64,000 nucleotides of DNA, taken from NCBI RefSeq assembly GCF_024139115.2, contig NC_085141.1, positions 167,234,908 through 167,298,907 on the forward strand, read 5' to 3'. Made by a program: the position numbers and the translations under genes. The notes beneath the pieces were generated by a model. That model searched no databases and was not told the origin of the DNA. It saw only the letters and a program-made list of their open reading frames with translations. Positions 56,442-64,000 of the stretch are shown here, piece by piece. How positions within the stretch are numbered: the stretch's first letter is position 1; each line of letters starts with the position of its first letter. This DNA is from Armigeres subalbatus. Its lineage: Eukaryota; Arthropoda; Insecta; Diptera; Culicidae.

Positions 56442-59400
56442 TTTCGTCTTTGCAAAAACAGAGTAGGCAACTCGTTACAAAACTCCATTTTTTATCACTT
56501 GTGTTATTCATCCAATTACTACTTCATAATAGGTCATTTAGGCTCTTATACCAAACACAATATATGAATTTCCGTTATTCATATTTTGGTAATATTTGTT
56601 AAACTTGTATATTTGGCTCTTATTCAAAATCCACATCCATAGTGTGGTGGTATAACTTACCAGTAATGATGCAAAGAAATTCAGAGAACTTCGAACAACG
56701 TGCCGGAGGTCAAATTTTCATGAGATAAAACTTTATGCCACTACATAATCTCCGTCACCGGTAATCGTTGTCAAACAATCTCAAACCGAGTAAGGTTGGT
56801 TCTGACTGTCTGAAAATTGCAGAAAGAGAGAATACAGGAAGAGGGAATGTCATTACTAAACAGAGAAAATCTATGAGATATGTGCATTGCTATTTAAAGC
56901 ACATTCTCGATACCAAAGTGGATAACGAATCATCTTTTATTTCCGCTCTATCAATTCGATGATGATGAATGAGCTCCGACACGAGCTTATTATCACATTT
57001 CTACAAATCGTCACCTCAGTTCGATTGAATGATTTCATGCTTAACATTAGCGCTCGATAATAATAACTGCGAACGGATCATTTTCCAATCAATCAATCAC
57101 TCTCGGTTTTGTACAGCGAGTGCTCATTTCTTACGCGGAGGATCTGTGCACCAGATCTGTGAGCTTCGATTCAAAAGATAAAGCAAAACGATTTACTTTA
57201 ACATCACATCAATATTAATTACCGTATTGCTGGAATGTTTATACTAAATGCACTGAAGCGTGCGACCACGTTCTGCTTGATTTGAGAGAACCAGTGGAGT
57301 TCATCAATCAGAGAAGCATGCTTACTTTTTATTCAGGCAAATAATCGTTGGATTGAATTTTGATACATTAAAGGTTTGTGTTAGAAAACAAGTTATAACA
57401 AAAATATTTCTTCAGAATATAATCCCGGATAATCAAGCGTTGTGTTAGAAAACAAGTTATAACAAAAATATTTCTTCAGAATATAATCCCGGATAATCAA
57501 GCGTAAGCGTGAAATAAAAGTTTTTGGAATGGTAAATGATGCAATTAATTCCTCTCTAGCATAGATATAAATTCAATAGACCTGGATACAGCTCTTATTA
57601 TGCTAGAACCAGATACACACCTATGCACACAATACTATTTAAATTTAAAAGGCAAATAAGTGAATGAGAAGTTCAATTTTTGTCAATGACGACACGTTTG
57701 TCCTCTATGGTAAATGTCAGGATATTTTTAACCAACAAACGTTCGTTCCAAATTACTGACTGAAAATACTGAAAACTGAAAATAGCTAGAAAAGTATAAT
57801 GCTAAGTACCCAAAAGTGTGTTTCACTATTTTGAATACATACGGACACGCATACATACACCCATACAGACATCACCTCCATTAGTCGGCCTCATGATGTT
57901 TCGATGTGCCGTGAAAAGTACTGCAATTATAAGCCATAAATAGAACAGGAAAAAAGTTTGCTTATCTAACAGACAATGATTTTTTGCGGCATCTAATAAA
58001 ACAGTTTCCTCTTCTATAAAAGATCCAACACCTATCATAAACGAAATGATTGATGCGATTTTAAGGCAAACTAAAACCTCTGGTGGTCAACTCGATTTAC
58101 GCATGCAGCTAATTACTTCCTTTTTCTAGCTTTACTGCACTGTTTTTGACTGTGATTCAACCCTTCATAATAACCTCCAAAGTGATGGTGGTGGCGTGAC
58201 TGCTAATGTTCCACCTTTTTTCCTCGTAAACGACATCCGATTGATTTCGTGTACCCAAGCCGCCTGGTTACTGATAAGACTTTTTTCCCCTAATCAAACT
58301 TATCTCCTCCGGTTTGGTTCCAGTTAATCCATTAAAATTTTTAATGGAGTTCCATTCTAATCCTGATATGATCAAGGGTAAAACTGCGATATAACGCTTG
58401 ATTTCTCTTTTTGCGACGAACGGTACCCTTCAACCCTTTCACTCATCCTCTTCCTGACTGATAAGCACCCATTTCCTCTAATATAGTAATTAATGCCAGT
58501 CACCACGGTCGTCGTTGGCGTGAATGGCGTTAATGGGCGATAAACGAGGAAAGTCCTTCCGTGTGAGGTGGGTTCTCCATTTTTCCCATTATACTATTAT
58601 GGTTCATTGACATGGGCGAGTCAACCACCACGCTCTTGAATGATACTCGCCTCCATTTTTAAAAGCACTTTGCTACCTCCATTGTGTTTGCTTATCAAGT
58701 GGGAAAATCAATTGCGTTTTTAGATTTTTCGCTCTGTCCTTCGCACTTAATGAAGCGGTAGATATTTCGGCTGAGAACAATATATTTTTATTTTGCAGTG
58801 ATATAATCTGAGGTTAGATTGGGGTTCATTAGTTCCGTTCAAACGGTTTACTCTTTGGAATTCAAAAATTACTCAATGGATTATCTTCGCAGAACATGTT
58901 AACAGCGGTAGTTATTTTGTTTCAAGTGATTTGATTTTCCAAAACTCCGCAATAGCATGATTGGACTCAAATCAATGTTCGATTATTGTGCGTATTTTTG
59001 AGTAATTCATTATAGATGCAGTACATCATACGCATTTCTGGCCGTTTGCGTCCAAGTAGCTTTCACGCATAAGAGTCAGCGTCATGCGGGTCGCAGTGAT
59101 GGATTACGAAACCAGCATATCATTTTAATTCTAAGAAGATTTTATGCATAGACAAGAGGCATAGACGTTCATTTTTCTTGAGGCATTCTCATATCGGAAA
59201 TCATTCTCATTGCATCTGTCATGCAACGATGCAACATATAGTTAGAGATTCGTATTAGTCAAAGAACCACTTAAAACATAGCAATGTTGGATAGAAGTAA
59301 GCACTAGGGTAAATATATTTTACATAGAAAATGAAGGTGTTACAAAACGTGCAAGCCATAACAACATGATTTCAAAACGGAAACGTTAACTCAAACCTAA

Positions 59401-61100
59401 GAACATTAATCCTTCATCTTCATTGGTACTTGTCGGAAGGATTTGAATCGAAAAATACTCTCAACAGCGATAAAAACAAAACTATTGTGTGCACTCATCC
59501 AATAAACGCAAGTAAGAGAACGTAGATAAGTGAAAACCTACATTCGCTTCTCTGTCATTCCGTTTTCCCGCAATCAGTTGTCCGCAAAACTACCGGGTAA
59601 AAGTTTAACAAATGCACCTTTTCCACGCATCAGGGCACGAAGCAGCTGTCCCCGTTAGACTTGCTGTGTTCATGGATCCCTTCGAACTTTGCGAAAACAG
59701 GAGGAAAATCTCTTTCGAAAAGTTTTTACCAAAGCACAAGCCTTTGTCGTTCTTCCGTGGTGTATAAATTCTTCGTTTCGTGCCGGTTCAGTGTTCAATG
59801 CATACATACCCAACACAGGCCGGCTCATACACAAGGGCGCTCGATGCCCTACACATCTATGCCGGGATTTAGAGCGATGCCAGAGTAGTTGGGGAAACAT
59901 TTGCTACAACTTCACTCGGAAAACCGACGAGATAATAAATTTTGCACAAATTTCAACTTAATGTAACAGTTTTGTTCTCAAGAATGATTTCATGCTCCAC
60001 GTAGCGTGTTAGATTAACAACTTATAACTTCACGAATGTGCTTCCAAAATATGTCACCGGACATGTTTCGGGCAGGGAACTACTGAATGTTCGTGAATTC
60101 AATTGCTGTTTTACAGTCGGCACTGGTTAGATATAAGCATTGTTTTGTTTTGCGTTAGCATTGTAGGGAGCAGCTTATTGTCGCTACAATAGTTTTGATT
60201 ATTACGAATGTAGCTGCCATTATATACAGTTCCGAAGTATGTCATTCATTTATGGTTATCAGCTATTTCGTAGATATTCTACATCCACACTCGTTGCTCT
60301 CAAACTTTTGCTTGCCACTGATACAACTGACAAAATTTTGAAGTGTCTTGTCTGTAGCGTGTCTACTCCTTGAGGATAAAATTTTATAGTTTGAAACACT
60401 AACATCTTAAACTGGGATCGTTCTTTTTGCTATTTGTTTGTGATTATTTCTTGCCATTTGATTTGTTGAAACATTGAGTCGACCTCATGAACAAATCCGC
60501 TAAAACTCGAAGAAAATCAGGTGGTATTAAAAAAATTGTGGAAATTTGTCCTGAGGCGACCTTAGACTGTAACGTCTGAAAGCTGTGCCGGATTCTAGGA
60601 AATTTCTTGCCTTTTTTCGATGGATCTAGGAACACGCGGGTAATTATGATTTTTTTATGGTATATTTGGCATTTCTCATGGAGACGGAAATATTCTGTTT
60701 TCAGATCTACTTCTGTAATCAGTTTTTAGATCTAGCAACCCTATAACCAGAGATCGGCGGAGTGAAAAACTGTCGGAATGGCAACGTATGAAAATGCATG
60801 AAATTGTGAAAATAATACTGGCATCACTTGAACTTTTTGCTTGCTTCTTATGGAAGCAAAATGTAAACAAGTCGAATGGAACCGCTTTTGGCGGTTCAAT
60901 TGGATACAAGATGGCGTCTTCGCCGATCTCTTATTTTAGTATTTCTTTTTAGATTTACTTATGTGGAATTTGCGTTAACGAACACTTTTTCTTTTCTTCC
61001 AAACTTCTAGAGCCGTTTCACCGGTTCTTATAGAGTGTAACATTGCTGGTTGCAATTCACATAAGCGCCGAACGATCGCAAATCCACCACAGGAATCTGT
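56442..61100. other. Long stretch without recognised genes or mobile elements
   Basis: 4.7 kb with no supported gene, TE protein or tRNA-like head; 57376-57503 is a perfect tandem duplication of 64 bases. Several pyrimidine-rich, GC-moderate parts (58130-58700) look like unique intergenic or intronic sequence. The overlapping frames at 59661-59961 on both strands match nothing I know. Confidence 0.45.
57376..57503 (+). repeat. Perfect tandem duplication, 2 x 64 bases
   Basis: 'ttgtgttagaaaacaagtta' starts at 57376 and again at 57440; both copies are identical through 'cggataatcaagcg'. Confidence 0.9.
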
Positions 61101-61119
61101 CGTTGGTATATAGCCCAGT

Positions 61120-62656
61120 CTAGTTCAATATTGGCCTGAAGCTTGTGCACATACTCTGCAACTTAATACAAAGGTTCTGCACAATTAGTCCGAAGCTGGT
61201 GAGGCTCTCCAACTTATCCGCTTTCGGCGCCGGCGTTGAGTATACTTTGTTCATTAGTTCCGGGCGCCCGTACAGTGTCTCCAAGGTGTTCATGATCTGT
61301 GGCACAGAAGACGGATGGTAGGGATGTCCGCGAACTACCTCATTCGCATTCCCCTTCAAGCAGCGCTGAAGTCTCATAAGATTCTCGTCGTCCACACACA
61401 CGAGTTGATTTGTAATAACTGCTTACGAACAACGGCCAATCTATGGAATCGGCGAAGAATTTAGTTAGCTCGTTGGGTACGACGTGCCTTGCGGCGATTT
61501 GTTGTAAGAACTCGGCCTGCACAGCAAGACGGTTGGATTATACACAACTAGCGGTGTGACACTCGCGACGGAAGGATTTGGAGCGCTTGGTCCAAACCAG
61601 AGCGTTAATGAATAAATCTTAGAATGAATGATTAAATTTGTTATGATTGAATCATTCAACTCTATGATTAAAGATTATGATTAATGATTTAATCATTTTT
61701 CATAATGATTAATGATTATGATTAACGATTAAATTAATTTTTGACAATGATTAACGATTATGATTAATGACTAAAACGTTTGGAGTATGATTAACGATTA
61801 CGGTTCGTGATTAAATGCTGACACAATATGTGTATGATTAATGATTAAAGATCGGTATGATTAATGATTAATGATTATGAATAATCAAATTGAATGGTTT
61901 GCATATTGATCAATTATCAAGTAACATTTTTACCAAATTGGGTTATTGAAAGGCATGAAAATTAAATGATTATGATTAAAGATTAATGAATAAAAGCGAT
62001 GTATGCAATGATTAAAATTGATGATTGATGAATGAACTCAAAACAATTATGAATATGATTAGTGAATAATGATTAAATGTAAAATTCTATGATTAAAGAC
62101 TAGTGATTAATGATTGAATCTTATTTTTTGTATGATTATGATTAATGAATAATGATTAAATAGCCCATTATTCATTAATCATGATTAAATCTATGATTAA
62201 TCACTAATGCTCTGGTCCAAACTAGTGACACGAATTGCTGGCGAAAGCAACAGGCACGTTACTTAAAGAGTAGTTAGAAACTTCTGGTTGACTATATGGC
62301 AAATAATTTGACAATACCCTCGGGTTCCTGTGTAACATTGAACTGGAATTCGATACAGTATTCTGAGGAATATTTTGCTCAGCAAAACTGACCCTAGCGC
62401 GAGCCCCTATAAGACAACTGTGCGAGATTTGAGTACTAGTATTTGCTGCTACCGATGCTCTGTTTCTTCCTAAAGCTTCCTGATCGTAGTGGCTGGTTAC
62501 ACGCTTCATGTTAGATAATTGCTTCTGTAATTCCTGTACCTCTCGCTCTAGTGCTGCTTTAGACCTATCGCCGATGTATTGTGGAGAAATATTCATGTGC
62601 ACTGGCGGTTGAATTTGTCGGTAGGCCGTCGGAGGGGGACGTCGCTTGCTGTGCAA
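61120..62656 (-). pseudogene. BEL/Pao retrotransposon gag remnant, split by an insertion
   Basis: On the minus strand, 62656-62222 encodes an N-terminal part with a coiled-coil-like helix (AALEREVQELQKQLSNM) and a Ser/Asn-rich linker. After the inserted ATTA-rich element, 61590-61120 continues in three frames: ASVTPLVVYNPT, then AARHVVPNELTKFFADSIDW with PLFVSSYYKSTRVCG, then ENLMRLQRCLKGNANEVVRG and LETLYGRPELMNKV. This order is characteristic of the BEL/Pao gag domain (retropepsin-associated DUF1759 type). The fragment ends before the zinc knuckle and protease, and the N-terminus is cut at about 62700, where jockey sequence begins. Frameshifts near 61520 and 61390 and a stop at the insertion make it dead. 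Confidence 0.85.
61597..62216 (+). mobile_element. ATTA-rich element inserted in BEL gag
   Basis: The flanks 'tggtccaaaccag' (61588-61600) and 'tggtccaaactag' (62213-62225) form an imperfect duplication. The imperfect inverted ends are ccagagcgttaatga and its near complement tcactaatgctctgg. The interior is repeated 'gattaatgattatgattaa', with 61620-62020 homologous to 21545-21925. No coding capacity is seen. Confidence 0.75.
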
Positions 62657-62723
62657 ATGTTGCTGGTGTGAGCAATCTGCTGCTCAAGATATACGCACCA
62701 TATACATAACCATATACATAACT

Positions 62724-64000
62724 TACAGGTAATCTATCAGATTTAGTATTCTGATAGTTTACCTGCAGCGAGCGATCTGATAAATAATTTTGGATCAGTT
62801 TAATGATGTACAGAGGAAAATTAAAATTCATCAATTTTACAATCAAACCTTCATGCCAAACACTGTCAAATGCTTTCTCTATATCAAGAAGAGCAACTCC
62901 AGTCGAATATCCTTCAGATTTGTTGAGCCGAATTAAGTTCGTAACTCTTAATAACTGATGAGTGGTTGAATGCCCATGGCGAAAACCAAATTGCTCACCA
63001 GCAAAAATAGAATTGTCATTAATATGAACCATCATTCTATTTAAAATAATCTTTTCAAACAGTTTGCTTATTGAAGAAAGCAAACTGATTGGGCGATAAC
63101 TAGAAGCCTCAGCTGGATTTTTGTCCGGCTTCAAAATTGGAACAACTTTGGCGTTTTTCCATTTATCTGGAAAGTATGCCAATTGAAAACATTTGTTAAA
63201 TAAATTAACCAAAAAGGATAAAGAGCTCTCAGGAAGTTTTTTGATAAGTATGTAGAAAATACCATCATCACCCGGGGCTTTCATATTTTTAAATTTCCTA
63301 GTAATAGATCTCACTTCATCCAAATTAGTTCCCAACGAAGGGTCAAAAACATTATCTTGGTTGAGAATGTCTTCGAAGCTTCGTGTAACCTTATCTTCAA
63401 TTGGACTAGTGAGACCTAGACTAAAATTATGGGCACTCTCGAACTGCTGAGCAAGTTTTTGAGCCTTTTCGCCATTTGTTAATAAAATTTTATTTCCCTC
63501 TTTAAGCGCTGGAATTGGCTTTTGAGGTTTTTTAAGAATTTTTGTTAATTTCCAAAAGGGTTTCGAGCTGGGATCCAACTTCGAGACATTATTCTCAAAG
63601 TTGGTATTTCTCAGAATAGCGAAACGTTTTTAATTTCATTTTGCAAATCTCGCCAAATAACTTTCAACGCGGGATCGCGAGTTCTTTGGTATTGCCTTCT
63701 TCTCACATTTTTAAGACGGATCAGTAGCTGAAGATCGTCGTCAATAATAATGGAGTTGAATTTAACTTCACATTTCGGAATTGCAATGCCTCTGGCTTCG
63801 ACAATTAAATTTGTCAAAGATACGAGCGCATTGTCAATATCACTTTTGGTATCGAGAGGAATATCAACATCAAAATTCCTATCGATATATGTTTTTATAT
63901 AAATCCCAATCAGCTCTATGATAATTAAAAGTAGAGCTGATTGGATTATAAATGGCTTCTTGTGAGATTTTAAACGTCACAGGAAGGTGATCAGAGTCAA
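62724..64000 (-). pseudogene. Jockey LINE ORF2, endonuclease end to reverse transcriptase (runs off the window)
   Basis: From the right edge it reads the end of the endonuclease (complement of gatcagagtcaa, i.e. DSDHLPVT), the EN-RT linker (RLKNVRRRQYQRTRDPALKV) and, after a frameshift near 63600, the RT up to ALLDIEKAFDSVWH and SLQVNYQN. It stops at about 62724, before the PQG and FADD blocks. It is closely similar to 27550-28800 of the complete element but keeps eight bases that copy lost and has fewer stops. At the left it joins BEL gag sequence, and the open frame 62565-63578 crosses that junction. Confidence 0.88.

Noticed and set aside
59661..59961. Overlapping open frames on both strands
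   Set aside because: Mutual shadow frames; neither shows domain features, and composition is not clearly coding.

Overview
The window looks like nuclear DNA of a culicine mosquito with a large, transposon-rich genome (Aedes-like). It is AT-rich and almost gene-free, with old and young LINEs of several clades (jockey, RTE, LOA-like), a BEL/Pao gag remnant, a copia element, tRNA-derived SINEs, many foldback MITEs and four satellite-like arrays. The species call is inferred from this composition and from family resemblance; no database search was possible.

Host coding: the only host gene I can support is at 2273-3010 (+), a 245-residue secreted cystine-knot protein of the Spaetzle family (Toll ligand). 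It has a signal peptide, a variable prodomain, a KR cleavage site and a seven-cysteine C-terminal domain, with an AATAAA 76 bases past the stop. Retroposed sequences flank it. On the left, 862-1597 carries a 22-base target duplication and a GATTA-type tail. On the right, a SINE at 3209-3656 carries a 21-base duplication.

Layout. 3.7-18 kb: MITEs, LINE fragments on both strands, and two arrays of one satellite family in opposite orientations (5.6-6.1 and 11.4-12.1 kb). 18.3-22 kb: a near-perfect hairpin, the 3' end of a LOA-like LINE, and a ~145-base array broken by an ATTA-rich element. 22-26.6 kb: mostly unrecognised sequence. 26605-31089: a full-length jockey-clade LINE (-) with a 10-base target duplication and broken ORFs. 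31.8-34.1 kb: a ~2 kb TA-flanked element with a second MITE inside it. 35.7-38.3 kb: SINEs, tRNA-like heads and nested MITEs. 36.5-42.0 kb: scattered jockey fragments around a 143-base satellite. 42696-46189: a young copia element. 46.2-61 kb: mostly unrecognised, with RTE and other LINE scraps. 61.1-64 kb: a BEL gag split by an ATTA-rich element and abutting a jockey copy that runs off the window.

Most notable: the copia element has identical 153-base LTRs and a 5-base target duplication but no gag or protease. In place of a normal ~15-base primer-binding site it has a 30-base antisense copy of the initiator tRNA-Met 5' half. The copy stops exactly where the m1G9 modification would block reverse transcriptase, and pol sequence follows directly. 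This looks like a recorded mis-primed strand transfer. The same element is broken in its RT region by a 373-base hairpin insertion with a 12-base target duplication.
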